Assembly (NCBI GenBank): GCA_030462125.1
Contig: JAKDZT010000003.1
Coordinates: forward strand, 1 to 42,922
DNA: 42,922 nt
Reading direction: 5' to 3'
DNA from: Tetragenococcus sp.
GTDB taxonomy: Bacteria; Bacillota; Bacilli; Lactobacillales; Enterococcaceae
Below the pieces are notes generated by a model. It was not told where the DNA came from. It searched no databases and worked only from the letters and a program-made list of their open reading frames with translations. Position 1 is the stretch's first letter. Every line of letters starts with the position of its first letter. This document shows positions 15,680 through 25,714 of the stretch, piece after piece. Made by a program: the position numbers and the translations under genes.

Positions 15680-17509
15680 ATGAGTAATTTAGAAGAAATG
15701 CAACAGCGACAAAAAATGATTCGTAATTTTTCGATCATCGCTCATATCGATCACGGGAAATCCACTTTAGCCGATCGAATTCTAGAACAGACACATACAG
15801 TAACTTCAAGAGAAATGCAAAACCAATTACTGGATTCGATGGATTTGGAAAGAGAACGCGGGATCACCATCAAATTAAATACAGTTGAACTCAATTATAA
15901 AGCCAAAGATGGGCAAACTTATATCTTCCATTTAATTGATACTCCTGGACACGTCGATTTTTCTTATGAAGTTTCGCGTAGTCTGGCAGCTTGTGAAGGT
16001 GCCATTTTAGTTGTCGATGCAGCTCAAGGCATCGAAGCGCAAACCTTAGCCAACGTTTATTTAGCGGTTGATAACGATTTGGAGATTTTACCAGTTATTA
16101 ATAAAGTTGATCTACCCGCAGCTGATCCCGAACGTGTTCGCCAAGAGATTGAAGATGTTATCGGTATTGATGCTAGTCAAGCAGTCTTAGCTAGCGCAAA
16201 ATCTGGTTTAGGCATTGAAGAAATTTTAGAACAAGTGGTAGAAACGGTCCCTGCCCCAACGGGCGATATTAATAACCCTTTAAAGGCGTTGATTTTTGAT
16301 TCCGTTTATGATGTTTATCGCGGAGTTGTTTTAAGTATACGAATTGTCGATGGTGTTGTTCGTCCTGGCGATAAAATCCAGTTAATGAACACCGGTAAAA
16401 TATTTGAAGTAAGCGAAATCGGTATTTTTTCACCTAAAGCTATTCCACGTGACTATTTAATGGTAGGTGATGTTGGTTACCTAACAGCTTCGATCAAAAG
16501 TATCCAAGACACGCGTGTCGGTGACACGATCACGCTAGCGGATAACTCAGCTAGTGAGGCATTGCCTGGTTATAAACAAAAAAATCCGATGGTCTTTTGT
16601 GGGATGTATCCCGTAGATGCTTCTCGCTATAATGATCTACGTGAAGCATTAGAAAGATTGCAATTAAATGATGCTGCCTTACAATTTGAAACGGAAGCTT
16701 CTCAAGCTTTAGGCTTTGGTTTTCGTTGTGGATTTTTGGGAATGCTTCATATGGACGTTGTACAAGAACGCCTAGAAAGAGAAGCCAACCTAGAATTAAT
16801 TACTACTGCCCCATCTGTGGTTTATCATGTGACAAAAACAGATGGTACAGAAGCGGATGTCGACAATCCAGCTGATTTTCCGGAAACTTCTGAAGTCGAA
16901 AGTGTTGAAGAACCTTTTGTCAAAGCAGAAATTATGGTACCTAATGATTTTGTCGGTCCGGTAATGGAGTTATGTCAAAGAAAACGCGGCGATTTTGTCA
17001 CGATGGATTATTTAGATGATTATCGCGTAAACATCATTTATAACATCCCTCTTTCCGAAATTGTCTTTGATTTCTTTGATAAGTTGAAATCAAACACTAA
17101 GGGTTACGCGTCATTAGATTATGAAATGACAGGTTACCGTACAAGTAATTTGGTAAAAATGGACATCTTATTAAATGGTGACAAAGTTGATGCGCTAAGT
17201 TTTATCGTCCACCGCGAATTTGCTTATGAGCGCGGCAAAGCTATTGTTGAGAAATTAAAAAATATCATTCCGCGCCAACAATATGAAGTCCCCGTACAAG
17301 CTACTGTTGGGCAAAAAATCGTAGCTCGCTCTGATATTAAAGCTTTACGTAAAAATGTCCTTGCTAAATGTTATGGCGGCGATGTCTCTCGTAAAAGAAA
17401 GTTATTAGAAAAACAAAAAGAAGGAAAAAAACGAATGAAACAAGTCGGTTCCATCGAAGTACCACAGGAAGCCTTCCTGGCAGTACTTAAGATGGATGAC
17501 GAAGACTAA
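15680..17509 (+). CDS. lepA: Elongation factor 4 (LepA), ribosomal back-translocase GTPase
   Basis: 609 residues from ATG 15680, which has GAGGA 8 nt upstream. ATG 15665, five codons earlier, is preceded by AAGGA and cannot be excluded. GTPase motifs: [22 protein letters not shown]. The EF-G-like domains II, III and V follow, then the LepA-specific C-terminal domain with [45 protein letters not shown], which enters the ribosomal A-site. It acts in translation under ionic stress and in 30S assembly. It is a single-gene unit with its own promoter and terminator. Confidence 0.97.
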   Translation: MSNLEEMQQRQKMIRNFSIIAHIDHGKSTLADRILEQTHTVTSREMQNQLLDSMDLERERGITIKLNTVELNYKAKDGQTYIFHLIDTPGHVDFSYEVSRSLAACEGAILVVDAAQGIEAQTLANVYLAVDNDLEILPVINKVDLPAADPERVRQEIEDVIGIDASQAVLASAKSGLGIEEILEQVVETVPAPTGDINNPLKALIFDSVYDVYRGVVLSIRIVDGVVRPGDKIQLMNTGKIFEVSEIGIFSPKAIPRDYLMVGDVGYLTASIKSIQDTRVGDTITLADNSASEALPGYKQKNPMVFCGMYPVDASRYNDLREALERLQLNDAALQFETEASQALGFGFRCGFLGMLHMDVVQERLEREANLELITTAPSVVYHVTKTDGTEADVDNPADFPETSEVESVEEPFVKAEIMVPNDFVGPVMELCQRKRGDFVTMDYLDDYRVNIIYNIPLSEIVFDFFDKLKSNTKGYASLDYEMTGYRTSNLVKMDILLNGDKVDALSFIVHREFAYERGKAIVEKLKNIIPRQQYEVPVQATVGQKIVARSDIKALRKNVLAKCYGGDVSRKRKLLEKQKEGKKRMKQVGSIEVPQEAFLAVLKMDDED

Positions 17510-17554
17510 AAAAGATGTGGGAATGCGAAACTTTCGCTTTCTCACATCTTTTTT
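17508..17554 (+). terminator. lepA terminator
   Basis: AAAAAAGATGTG (17508-17519) pairs with CACATCTTTTTTT, and GAA-GCGAAA with TTTCGC-TTC inside it; one mismatch and one G-U pair. The T tract follows directly. Confidence 0.85.
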
Positions 17555-17585
17555 TACTGGATTCATGCTTGCTAAAACTCAAATT

Positions 17586-17623
17586 TAAACAAATGTTCGC
17601 TTTACTTATCGAACGTTTGTTCT
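17586..17623 (+). promoter_or_regulatory. Two LexA (DinR) box-like sites before the YolD-like gene
   Basis: Site 1 TAAACAAATGTTCG (17586-17599) and site 2 CGAACGTTTGTTCT (17610-17623). Each matches 12 of 14 positions of the Gram-positive LexA consensus CGAACRNRYGTTYG as I remember it, with centres 24 bp apart. Site 2 ends 10 bp before a perfect -10 TATAAT (17634-17639), a position where LexA would block the promoter. Confidence 0.7.
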
Positions 17624-17633
17624 TATCATGGAA

Positions 17634-17639
17634 TATAAT
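17634..17639 (+). promoter_or_regulatory. YolD-like gene promoter -10
   Basis: Perfect TATAAT about 24 nt upstream of the ATG. No consensus -35 is visible: its place (about 17611-17616) is occupied by LexA-like site 2. Confidence 0.6.
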
Positions 17640-17662
17640 TAAACATTTGAGGAGACGAAAAA

Positions 17663-18019
17663 ATGAGTACACTACATGACTATGTCGACCGTAAAAGATT
17701 AAAATGGATGGGATTTTATTTATCCGAACATACCGCTCAAATCGATTCTCATTCTTTAGAAGAACATACCGTAATCGAAGGAAAAGAGGACATGGACAGC
17801 CAAGAAATCGCAGAAGTACTGGAAGAAGCATTGCTTAAAAATAAAACCATTGCTGTGCAAATAAACGAGCTTGTAGATGACAGTTATTTACCTGATATCG
17901 TCGGAAAAATAAAGGGTCATAATGGAGATGGTCTTTTTATCGATAAAAACTTTATCGCTTATGATACGATTAAACATGTAGAGTTTCACCAAGATCACAA
18001 ATGGTCTGAAATTGATTAA
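17663..18019 (+). CDS. YolD-like family protein, probably SOS-regulated
   Basis: 118 residues, cytoplasmic. The family pattern is seen in RKRLKWMGFYLSEHT at the N-terminus, then MDSQEIAEVLEEALLKNKTIAVQI, then a small beta domain with GKIKGHNGDGLFID and a final IKHVEF. YolD-like proteins usually sit directly before a Y-family (UmuC/UvrX) polymerase gene in Firmicutes and their plasmids or prophages and are thought to play a UmuD-like part. Here no polymerase gene is adjacent: the next gene is a permease, so this copy is solitary. ATG with GAGGAG upstream. Two LexA-like boxes overlap the promoter region, supporting DNA-damage control. Confidence 0.8.
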   Translation: MSTLHDYVDRKRLKWMGFYLSEHTAQIDSHSLEEHTVIEGKEDMDSQEIAEVLEEALLKNKTIAVQINELVDDSYLPDIVGKIKGHNGDGLFIDKNFIAYDTIKHVEFHQDHKWSEID

Positions 18020-18141
18020 AGTCGCTCTTTAAAGAATACAACCATAGTTTTCCTATTTTTTATTTCAGGACAAAAATACAGCAAACTTACGTTCTAAAAG
18101 TGTAATTTCAGTTTCTCAACTAAAATAATAAGTAATTATTT

Positions 18142-18169
18142 TTGCTTCATTGTTTTCTTTTTTTATACT
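18142..18169 (+). promoter_or_regulatory. Candidate promoter of the AI-2E family gene
   Basis: TTGCTT (18142-18147), 16-bp spacer, TATACT (18164-18169); a second possible -10 TATGAT lies at 18176-18181. The 209 nt between 18020 and 18228 hold nothing else clear. Confidence 0.45.
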
Positions 18170-18228
18170 TTCGTTTATGATATTAGGAGATGTCAAAAAT
18201 TGTACGAGTGTGAAGCGAGGTGCATGGA

Positions 18229-19362
18229 TTGCAAAAAATAAAAATTGACTGGAATTATTGGTTTATACGTTTTTTATTCATAATGGCAATAATTATAGGG
18301 TTTAAATTAATTACAAATTATCAAGTTATAACCGATAATTTAGCTAACTTATTAAATGTTTTATCTCCTTTTATTATTGGTTTCATTTTTGCTTATCTTT
18401 TAAATGGAGCACAGAAACGTTTGGAAAATCTCTTTCAAAAAACTCAGATTTCTGTTATAACAAAGCATAGCCGCGGAATTAGTGTTCTGATTTTATACTT
18501 AATCATCTTTTATCTATTCTTCTTGATATTAAACTATGTCGTTCCTTTAATTATCGATAACTTAGTTGACTTACTTGGTTTATTACCCCAATTTTATAAT
18601 TATTTGATAGATTTAATTACAAGGTTAGAGTATGAAGGAGTATTTGAATCTTTAAACCTAGAAGAATTTTTACAAAACTTGACAGCGGATTTTTCTCCAG
18701 AAAATTTATTACAACAATGGACCCAAGCTCTTACTTCATTAGGTGTAATTACTAAAAGCCTTTCTTCTTTTGTACTTAATAGCTTTTTGACACTAATTAT
18801 TTCCATTTATGCTTTAGTCTTTAAAGATGGAATTCTATCTTTTATTGATAAATTAGGCCAGAAAACTTTATCGGAAAAAATTTATCTAAGTAGTAAAAAA
18901 TGGTTATCTACGACACATAGGATCTTTTATAAGTTTATCAGTTCTCGGTTTTTAGACGCTTGTGTTATAGGAATTCTTGCCTCTGTTATTCTCTACGCTT
19001 TGGATGTCCCCTTTGCTGTAACACTAGGCATTCTAACGGGTGTTTGTAACATGATTCCTTATTTTGGTTCAATTTTTGCTTCGATCGTAACGACAATCAT
19101 TACTTTCTTTAGTGCTGACTTCCAGTTAGCGTTAACTGTATTGATTTCATTACTTATCTTACAACAAATTGATGGAAATATTATTGGACCAAGGATTATG
19201 GGTGGGGCTTTAGATCTAAACCCCATTATTATTATCATATCCATTACCGTAGGCGGAGCTTATTTTGGTGTTTTAGGAATGTTTTTGGCTGTACCAATTG
19301 CGGCAATTTTAAAAATCATTACGATGAATTGGTTGGATGAATTTGAAGGAAATGAACCATAA
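18229..19362 (+). CDS. AI-2E family transporter (UPF0118)
   Basis: 377 residues if started at TTG 18229, 8 nt after GAGG; GTG 18220 lies inside that Shine-Dalgarno and an ATG at 18224 is out of frame. About eight hydrophobic segments. Family marks are the N-terminal IIGFIFAYLLNG, the amphipathic soluble region around residues 120-200, and the C-terminal VTLGILTGVCNMIPYFGSIFA, QQIDGNIIGPRIMGGALDLNPIIIIISI and FLAVPIAAILKI. Members include TqsA (autoinducer-2 export) and sodium/proton antiporters of halotolerant bacteria, so the name does not settle the substrate. Monocistronic, converging on clpB across a terminator. Confidence 0.9.
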   Translation: MQKIKIDWNYWFIRFLFIMAIIIGFKLITNYQVITDNLANLLNVLSPFIIGFIFAYLLNGAQKRLENLFQKTQISVITKHSRGISVLILYLIIFYLFFLILNYVVPLIIDNLVDLLGLLPQFYNYLIDLITRLEYEGVFESLNLEEFLQNLTADFSPENLLQQWTQALTSLGVITKSLSSFVLNSFLTLIISIYALVFKDGILSFIDKLGQKTLSEKIYLSSKKWLSTTHRIFYKFISSRFLDACVIGILASVILYALDVPFAVTLGILTGVCNMIPYFGSIFASIVTTIITFFSADFQLALTVLISLLILQQIDGNIIGPRIMGGALDLNPIIIIISITVGGAYFGVLGMFLAVPIAAILKIITMNWLDEFEGNEP

Positions 19363-19407
19363 AATTTATACTGCAAGATTATATCGTCGTAAAGAATATT
19401 TTTAACC

Positions 19408-19446
19408 AAAAAACTGCCTACCGATTTTTTTCGGTAGACAGTTTTT
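19408..19446. terminator. Terminator between the AI-2E gene and clpB
   Basis: Arms 19408-19424 and 19431-19446 share CTGnCTACCGA/TCGGTAGnCAG flanked by A and T tracts. The single odd pair is U-G on the minus-strand RNA but C-A on the plus strand, so it is a better terminator for clpB. Confidence 0.85.
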
Positions 19447-19456
19447 AAATTTAATA

Positions 19457-22072
19457 TTAGCCTAATGCTTGTTCTTCTACAGTTTCATTTTGAAAGACTA
19501 AGTGATTGTCGAGCAATTCAATGATCACTTTTGTTTTGGGCATAACACGTCCGGAAACAATTTCTTTAGCTAATGGTGTTTCCACTTCTCGTGTGATAAA
19601 ACGACGCAATGGTCTAGCACCATAAGCAGGTTCGTAAGCATTTTGGGCAATCCAACCTTTAGCTTCATCCGATATTTCCAAAAAAATTTCTTGTTGCGCT
19701 AAGCGTTGTGATAATTCATTAATTATTTTTTCGACAATACCTTCCATGTCTTCCACATTTAATGGTGTAAATAAAATTGTATCATCTACACGGTTCAAAA
19801 ATTCTGGTTTGAACTCTGCTTTTAGCATGTTCATTACTTGTTCTTTGGCCGTGGTTGAGATTTCGCCTTCATCAGAGACACCATCAAGTAATACTTGTGA
19901 GCCGATGTTACTAGTCATAATTAAAACAGTATTTTTGAAGTTGACTACGCGTCCTTTAGAATCGGTCAAACGACCATCGTCTAATACTTGTAATAAGATA
20001 TTAAAAACGTCAGGATGAGCTTTTTCAATTTCATCTAATAAAATAATTGTATAGGGATTCCGCCGCACAGCTTCGGTGAGTTGTCCGCCTTCTTCATAAC
20101 CTACGTATCCAGGAGGAGAACCAACCAAACGTGACACTGTATGTTTTTCCATGTACTCACTCATATCGAGACGTACCATATGATCTTCTGAATCAAAAAG
20201 ATTTTCTGCTAAGGCTTTGGCTAGTTCAGTTTTCCCTACACCAGTGGGACCTAAAAATAAGAATGATCCTAACGGTCGATCAGGATTTTGTAACCCAGCA
20301 CGTGAACGAATAACCGCATCACTTACCGCATTGACAGCTTCATCTTGACCAATAACGCGTTCATGCAGAGTGTCATTTAAATGAAGCAATTTTTCTCGCT
20401 CGCCTTCAACTAATTTCGTTACAGGTATCCCGGTCAATCGTCCTACAACGACTGCAATTTCATTAGCAGTAACTGATTCTTGCACCATTTTTAGTACCGT
20501 TTGGTCATCTTTTTCTTCTAATTCTTTTAGTTCTTTTTCCAATTGCGGTACAGTTCCGTGTCTTAGGACAGCTGCTCGTTCTAAATCATAATTATTTTCC
20601 GCATCTTCTAATTCATGCTTGGCTTTATCAATTTCTGCTCGCTTATTCGAAACAGCATTCACTTCTTCTTTTTCTGTTTCCCATTGCAGTTTCATCGAAT
20701 TAACTTCTTCACGCAACTCAGCAAGCTCTTCTTGTAATGATTCTAGCCTTTTCTTAGAAGCATCATCGGTTTCTTTTTTCAAAGCTGCTTCTTCAATTTC
20801 TAACTGCATTAAACGTCTCGTTACTTGATCCAATTCAGTTGGCATAGAGTTCATTTCAACTCGAATATTAGCACAAGCTTCATCGATCAAATCGATAGCC
20901 TTATCTGGCAAATAACGATCGGTAATATAACGGTCAGATAAAGTAGCTGCAGTTACCAAAGCATTATCGTGGATATTTACACCATGGTGGATTTCAAAGC
21001 GTTCTTTTAACCCGCGCAAAATAGAAATCGTATCTTCTACCGTTGGTTCTTGGACGGTTACCCTTTGGAACCGGCGTTCTAGAGCTTTATCAGTTTCAAT
21101 GTTTTCTCGATATTCATCTAGGGTCGTAGCTCCAATGGTATGCAATTCCCCACGAGCGAGCATCGGTTTTAACAAGTTGCCGGCATCCATACTACCTTCT
21201 GTTTTACCAGCACCCACAATATTATGAATTTCATCGATAAATAGGATAATACGTCCGTCAGCTTTTTTCACTTCTTTTAGTACTGCTTTTAACCGTTCTT
21301 CAAATTCGCCACGGTATTTAGCGCCCGCAATTAAAGCGCCCATGTCTAGTGAAAAGACCGTTTTATCTTTTAAATTTTCGGGCACGTCTTTTTTTACAAT
21401 ACGTTGAGCCAGTCCTTCCACGATAGCCGTCTTCCCTACACCAGCTTCGCCAATTAGTACTGGATTGTTTTTCGTTTTCCGGGATAAAATCCGGATCACA
21501 TCGCGAATTTCTTCATCCCGACCAATAATGGGATCCATTTCCCCATTTTTTACTTCTTGGACTAGGTCTGTGCCATATTTTTCTAGTGCTTCATATTGTT
21601 CTTCTTGATTTTGTGAGGTCACATGATCTCCTTGACGCATATTTTCAATTGCTTCACGCACTTTCTTTTCGTTAATCCCTTGATTTTTCAAAAATTTGGT
21701 CAATCGATGGTTTTTTAACTTCATTAATGCTAGTAAAACAATTTCTGTCGATAAAAACTCATCATTAAATTCTTCCGCCAATTTGCCGGCTTCATTTAAT
21801 AGATGGTATAAATTTTGGCTCATATTTTGTCCATATTGCACGTTGCCGCCTTCCACACTTGGTAAGGCATCAATTGCTTGATCCACTTCATGTTCAAATG
21901 CATTAAGATCAATTCCTAAGTCTTTATAAAAATTCCTAGCAAATTGATTTGGTTGTAAAAATATTTTCCATACATGGGAAATATCCATTTCTTGCTGTTT
22001 TCTTGTTACAGCAATTTGCTGAGCTTGGGCAATCGTGCTTTGTAAAGTTGTTGTCATTTTTTCAATATTCAT
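19457..22072 (-). CDS. clpB: ATP-dependent disaggregase ClpB
   Basis: 871 residues. The N-terminal Clp repeat domain (1-145) is followed by AAA-1 with Walker A GEAGVGKT (around 207), the M-domain coiled coil of about 120 residues ([15 protein letters not shown]... KELEEKDDQ) that is diagnostic for ClpB rather than ClpC/ClpE, and AAA-2 with Walker A GPTGVGKT and arginine-finger segments. It lacks the ClpP-binding IGF loop. With DnaK it rescues aggregated proteins. The ATG follows GGGGGAG. A CtsR-type operator overlaps the -35 of its promoter, so heat-shock control by CtsR is likely; ctsR itself is not in the window. Confidence 0.97.
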   Translation of the reverse strand: MNIEKMTTTLQSTIAQAQQIAVTRKQQEMDISHVWKIFLQPNQFARNFYKDLGIDLNAFEHEVDQAIDALPSVEGGNVQYGQNMSQNLYHLLNEAGKLAEEFNDEFLSTEIVLLALMKLKNHRLTKFLKNQGINEKKVREAIENMRQGDHVTSQNQEEQYEALEKYGTDLVQEVKNGEMDPIIGRDEEIRDVIRILSRKTKNNPVLIGEAGVGKTAIVEGLAQRIVKKDVPENLKDKTVFSLDMGALIAGAKYRGEFEERLKAVLKEVKKADGRIILFIDEIHNIVGAGKTEGSMDAGNLLKPMLARGELHTIGATTLDEYRENIETDKALERRFQRVTVQEPTVEDTISILRGLKERFEIHHGVNIHDNALVTAATLSDRYITDRYLPDKAIDLIDEACANIRVEMNSMPTELDQVTRRLMQLEIEEAALKKETDDASKKRLESLQEELAELREEVNSMKLQWETEKEEVNAVSNKRAEIDKAKHELEDAENNYDLERAAVLRHGTVPQLEKELKELEEKDDQTVLKMVQESVTANEIAVVVGRLTGIPVTKLVEGEREKLLHLNDTLHERVIGQDEAVNAVSDAVIRSRAGLQNPDRPLGSFLFLGPTGVGKTELAKALAENLFDSEDHMVRLDMSEYMEKHTVSRLVGSPPGYVGYEEGGQLTEAVRRNPYTIILLDEIEKAHPDVFNILLQVLDDGRLTDSKGRVVNFKNTVLIMTSNIGSQVLLDGVSDEGEISTTAKEQVMNMLKAEFKPEFLNRVDDTILFTPLNVEDMEGIVEKIINELSQRLAQQEIFLEISDEAKGWIAQNAYEPAYGARPLRRFITREVETPLAKEIVSGRVMPKTKVIIELLDNHLVFQNETVEEQALG

Positions 22073-22120
22073 TTGTTCTCCCCCAATCAGTTAACATTGA
22101 GTTTTGTATTTCCACTTATT

Positions 22121-22149
22121 AGTATACCTCGTTGGTCAAAATTGGTCAA
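22121..22149 (-). promoter_or_regulatory. clpB promoter
   Basis: On the minus strand TTGACC (22149-22144), 17-bp spacer, TATACT (22126-22121), about 50 nt upstream of clpB. The -35 is part of the CtsR box. Confidence 0.75.
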
Positions 22150-22150
22150 A
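22134..22150. promoter_or_regulatory. CtsR operator
   Basis: Direct heptad repeat GGTCAAA-ATT-GGTCAAA (22134-22140 and 22144-22150) matches the CtsR consensus RGTCAAA-NAN-RGTCAAA except at the central spacer base. It covers the clpB -35, as expected for a repressor site. Confidence 0.88.
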
Positions 22151-22183
22151 GATTAACGCCTAAAAATTTGAATTTTTTCTTAT

Positions 22184-22228
22184 AGAAAAAGCCGCACAAA
22201 ACAAATGAGTAAAATTGCTTTGTGCGAC
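22184..22228 (-). terminator. Terminator of the flippase-like gene
   Basis: GCCGCACAAA (22191-22200) and TTTGTGCGAC (22219-22228) pair; the minus strand continues with TTTTTCT. It lies 8 nt past the stop of the upstream gene and before the clpB promoter. Confidence 0.75.
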
Positions 22229-22235
22229 CCTAGAA

Positions 22236-23261
22236 TTAAGGCTGTGAGATTTCTTCAATATTGTCGGTAATTGCTTTTCTACGTTCTCTAAGAAACACTA
22301 TAAACCCTAATAAAAAGGGCAACACATAACTAGCAAAGCGATACAAAAGTAAGGAAGATACAGCATCAACCGTCCCTGTTACCGGTTGGAACATAAATAA
22401 ATACACAAAATCAAAAGACCCGATCCCGGCGGGGGATGGAATAACACCAGATAGGACTAAAGTGAAACTGGTAAGTGCAAAAGCTAAGAAAAAGTTGAAA
22501 CCGCCAGCTTCTTCTTGTAAACAAACAAACGGGATAACATACCAAGAACCTACTTTTAATAAGTTAAAGAGATAAATTTTTAGCATAGAAGTTTTATCGC
22601 TCAGTACTGATTGCATCGCGTGATGCAAAGCATTAATTTGTAAGTTCATCCGGTCAACATAACCACGTAATTTTTTATTATGAACAAAACGATTACAAAT
22701 CAATAACACAGCTACTTGCACTTGCAAGCTTAACGACAACACAACCAAAGTAACGATAAGTAAAGAAGTTAAAGCGATCCCTATTAATATTAAAACGATC
22801 ATTTGTGGCCGTTGTTCTAACATTGAAGTAAAATAAAAAAACAAATTCAGTACCGCATAAGTAACAATAGCTAACTTGTAGATTACCGTATGCAATGTTG
22901 AAGCACCAATTCCCTGACTTATTTTAATTCCTTTTTTCTTGTAAAAACCAATTTCTGCTAGAATAGTACCGGCGCCAAAAGTAATTACGCGATAAAAAGC
23001 GGTATAAAATGAAGTCATCATTCCATCAAAAGTTGTAAAACTATTAGAGAACCCACGCACAGTTTCCTTGATGCCACAGCCCTCAAAAAACTGATGCAAC
23101 AAGCCTAAGCTAAGAACACCAATCAAAACAATAAGCTTTGTTTCTTTTAATTCTACAAAAATCGCGCCCATCGAATTTTGGATAAAATAAAACATAACCC
23201 CCAAAATAGCAAGGAGCAAGACAAGATTTAGCAAGATTTTCCACTTTGGATTTTTTTTCAT
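22236..23261 (-). CDS. MprF N-terminal-like membrane protein (lysylphosphatidylglycerol synthase TM region, UPF0104)
   Basis: 341 residues, about eight transmembrane helices and short basic ends, corresponding to only the flippase-like membrane half of MprF; the C-terminal aminoacyl-tRNA-dependent synthase domain is absent. Conserved marks are GIKETVRGFS, FDGMMTSFYTAFYRVITFGAGTILAEIGFYKKKG, and SGVIPSPAGIGSFDFVY. Stand-alone proteins of this family are widespread and their lipid substrates largely unproven, so I would not call it a lysyl-PG synthase. ATG 23261 lies 6 nt after AAGGAG. It sits between the pepT terminator and its own terminator, thus is probably transcribed alone. Confidence 0.88.
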   Translation of the reverse strand: MKKNPKWKILLNLVLLLAILGVMFYFIQNSMGAIFVELKETKLIVLIGVLSLGLLHQFFEGCGIKETVRGFSNSFTTFDGMMTSFYTAFYRVITFGAGTILAEIGFYKKKGIKISQGIGASTLHTVIYKLAIVTYAVLNLFFYFTSMLEQRPQMIVLILIGIALTSLLIVTLVVLSLSLQVQVAVLLICNRFVHNKKLRGYVDRMNLQINALHHAMQSVLSDKTSMLKIYLFNLLKVGSWYVIPFVCLQEEAGGFNFFLAFALTSFTLVLSGVIPSPAGIGSFDFVYLFMFQPVTGTVDAVSSLLLYRFASYVLPFLLGFIVFLRERRKAITDNIEEISQP

Positions 23262-23303
23262 CAATTTCTCCTTACTTTATCGGACAAAACCAGCAAAATT
23301 GAT

Positions 23304-23344
23304 AAAAAAAACAAGAAGAGGAAGACAGTATTTTGCTCCCTCTT
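23304..23344 (-). terminator. pepT terminator
   Basis: AAGAGGAAG (23316-23324) pairs with CTCCCTCTT (23336-23344), one G-U pair on the minus RNA, followed there by a run of eight T (23311-23304 region). Confidence 0.75.
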
Positions 23345-23350
23345 TTATGT

Positions 23351-24580
23351 TTATTTTGCGTTTAATTCAGCAATTTTTACGATTAATGCGGCTGCTTTTT
23401 CCATTGTTTGTAGGGAAACATATTCAAAGCGCCCGTGCATATTTTCTGCACCCGCGAAAATGTTAGGCGTTGGAATTCCCATATAAGAAATTTTGGAGCC
23501 ATCCGTACCCCCACGGACAGGTTCGATAATTGGGTCAATTGCCAGATCGAGCATAGCGTTTTTAGCCAACTCCACGCTGCTCATATCTTTTTCAATAATT
23601 TCTTTCATATTGTAATATTGATCGTACATATGAACAAGTACGCGCTGTTGATCAAACTGTCCATTTAATATTTTCTGTACTTCGGAAATTTTTGCTTTCC
23701 GCTTTTCAAATTCTTGCTGATCATGATCGCGAATAATATAGCTCATTTGTGCTTCTTCAGGATTACCACTTAGACCCATTAAATGAAAGAATCCTTGTGT
23801 TCCTTCTGTTTTTTCTGGTACTTCTTCTTGTGGTAATTGATTTTGAAAATCAATGGCTACTTGTAAAGCGTTAATCATCGTATCTTTAGCTGTACCAGGG
23901 TGCACATTTTTACCTTTGATATTGATTTCGGCTTGAGCTGCGTTAAAAGTTTCGTATTCTAACTCCCCAAGAGGGCCGCCATCCATGGTATAAGCAAAGT
24001 CAACATTAAAATCTTCTACATCGAATTTATCTGCACCAATACCAATTTCTTCGTCTGGGCCAAAAGCTACTTTAACCTCACCATGTGAAATATCAGCATT
24101 ATTTACCAAAATTTCCATAGCGGTCATAATTTCCGCAATTCCTGCTTTATCATCAGCTCCTAAAAGGGTCGATCCATCGGTTGTAATCAGCGTCTGTCCT
24201 TGATAATTTTTCAAATTAGGAAATTCATTCGGGTTTAAAGTATATTCGCCATTTTCATCTAAGAGGATTTCAGAAATTCCATCGTAATTTTCAATAATTT
24301 GTGGCTCTACATTTTCTGCATTGAAATCAGCCGTATCCATATGTGAAATAAAACCGATACTAGGAACTTGTTTGGCGGTATTACTAGGCAAAGTCGCAAT
24401 AACATAGCCATTAGTAGCATTATAGTGCACATCCGCTAACCCTAATTTTTCCAGTTCTTGTTTTAACGAATTGGCAAAAGCAAGCTGTGTTTCGGTTGAT
24501 GGTATTGAGTCGCTTTCAGGATTTGATCGTGTTTCAGTTTTGACATAACGCAAAAAGCGTGGTAATAAATTTTCGTACAT
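23351..24580 (-). CDS. pepT: Peptidase T (tripeptide aminopeptidase)
   Basis: 409 residues, zinc-dependent M20B peptidase that releases the N-terminal residue of tripeptides in the cytoplasm, used in LAB nutrition from peptides. Motifs: HMDTAD (first metal His/Asp), [13 protein letters not shown] (bridging Asp), GPDEEIG (catalytic Glu-Glu), TMDGG and IRGGTDGS, ending with HGRFEYVSL. The lid domain lies in the middle ([21 protein letters not shown]). The ATG follows GGAGAG. It is the last gene of the nrdR-dnaB-dnaI-trmK-nif3 run, 12 nt after the nif3-like gene, and has a terminator. Confidence 0.96.
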   Translation of the reverse strand: MYENLLPRFLRYVKTETRSNPESDSIPSTETQLAFANSLKQELEKLGLADVHYNATNGYVIATLPSNTAKQVPSIGFISHMDTADFNAENVEPQIIENYDGISEILLDENGEYTLNPNEFPNLKNYQGQTLITTDGSTLLGADDKAGIAEIMTAMEILVNNADISHGEVKVAFGPDEEIGIGADKFDVEDFNVDFAYTMDGGPLGELEYETFNAAQAEINIKGKNVHPGTAKDTMINALQVAIDFQNQLPQEEVPEKTEGTQGFFHLMGLSGNPEEAQMSYIIRDHDQQEFEKRKAKISEVQKILNGQFDQQRVLVHMYDQYYNMKEIIEKDMSSVELAKNAMLDLAIDPIIEPVRGGTDGSKISYMGIPTPNIFAGAENMHGRFEYVSLQTMEKAAALIVKIAELNAK

Positions 24581-24592
24581 AGGCTCTCTCCT

Positions 24593-25714
24593 CTATCTAA
24601 ATTGGAATGGATTCGTATTTACGGTGGAAGCAAAGAAACCAATGGACCAACCTTCCTCTTTTTTCCATTCTTCCATTTTTTCTATAAATTTGTTCACACA
24701 AACGACTTCAATATGATGTCCAGGGTCGATCACCGTCAAACCGCTAGCTTGCATATCATGAGCTGTATGATAAGAAACATCTCCGGTAATATAGACGTCT
24801 GCTTCTTTTTTTAAGGCGTCTGGGTAAAATTTCCCGCCAGAACCGCCACAGATTGCTACTGTTTGTATCATTTTTTTGGCTTTGTTTGGTTGAACCAAGC
24901 GCAATCCATCAAGTTGGAAAGTCGTTTTGACTTTTTGTACAAAATCTTCTATTTCAACCGGAGAATCTAAGTGTCCCACTCGGCCAAGTCCAAATGACTG
25001 AGGGGGGTTATCTAACGGCAACAGATCGTAAGCAGGCTCTTCATAGGGGTGAACACTAAACATCGCCTGTAAGACTTTTTCTTGTTTTGTTTCCGGAAAA
25101 ATCACTTCAATCCGCGTTTCTTGAACTTGTTCTTCTTGGTTACTAGAACCAATGGTTGGATGAGCTTTTTCATTAGGAGTAAAACGACCTATTCCTGTCA
25201 GCGAATAACTAGTATTGCGATAGTCCCCTTGTGTTCCAGCACCTGCCTTACCTAAAGCTTGACGCATCTTTTGGCTGTACTCTGTGGGCACATACACCGC
25301 TAATTTTTTAAACTCAACCTCATGTGTTTCCGTTAAATAGTTAGTCACATTTATTCCTAACATTTCGCAAAACCAATCGTTTAACCCGTCCCAGATGATG
25401 TCCATATTCGTATGAGCAGCATACACTGCAATGTCGTTTTTTAATAAATCGACATACATCTTCGTTTGCGGGTCATCTGACACTAAACAGTCAATGGAAC
25501 GAAAGATCGGGGGGTGCTTAGCGATAATGAGATCGATATCTTTTGCGATGGCTTCTTCCACTACTTCTGGTCGCACATCTAAAGTCATCATCACTCGTTG
25601 AATTTTTTTATCTAATGTTCCAATATGTAGACCACAAGGATCGCCTTCTTCGGCCAACCAAAGGGGGCAAAATGTTTCAAATTTTGCAATAAATTCTTTT
25701 GCATGAAGACTCAT
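24593..25714 (-). CDS. Nif3-like dinuclear metal centre protein (YqfO/DUF34)
   Basis: 373 residues from ATG 25714, 7 nt after AAGGAGG; the longer frame to 25735 begins inside trmK without a Shine-Dalgarno. Metal ligands expected for the family are seen in AKHPPIFR, AAHTNMD and near the C-terminus GHHIEVVCVNKF. A central insert of about 120 residues (VYVPTEYSQKMRQALGKAGAG... HPYEEPAYDLLPL) is the PII-like domain known in Bacillus YqfO. Function is still debated; a GTP cyclohydrolase-related role and a TrmK-linked role have been proposed. ATG overlaps the trmK TGA (ATGA), so translation is coupled. Confidence 0.93.
   Translation of the reverse strand: MSLHAKEFIAKFETFCPLWLAEEGDPCGLHIGTLDKKIQRVMMTLDVRPEVVEEAIAKDIDLIIAKHPPIFRSIDCLVSDDPQTKMYVDLLKNDIAVYAAHTNMDIIWDGLNDWFCEMLGINVTNYLTETHEVEFKKLAVYVPTEYSQKMRQALGKAGAGTQGDYRNTSYSLTGIGRFTPNEKAHPTIGSSNQEEQVQETRIEVIFPETKQEKVLQAMFSVHPYEEPAYDLLPLDNPPQSFGLGRVGHLDSPVEIEDFVQKVKTTFQLDGLRLVQPNKAKKMIQTVAICGGSGGKFYPDALKKEADVYITGDVSYHTAHDMQASGLTVIDPGHHIEVVCVNKFIEKMEEWKKEEGWSIGFFASTVNTNPFQFR

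Noticed and set aside
17487-17831. 114-codon minus-strand frame across the lepA terminator and the YolD-like gene
   Set aside because: It spans a terminator, LexA-like sites and a promoter on the other strand, and its translation shows no family features.
18185-18240. Possible Cys-rich 14-codon leader peptide (TTG 18200-ATG region to TAA 18241) before the AI-2E gene
   Set aside because: AGGAG is about 12 nt from a TTG, there is no attenuator hairpin, and it overlaps the Shine-Dalgarno of the permease; too weak to call.
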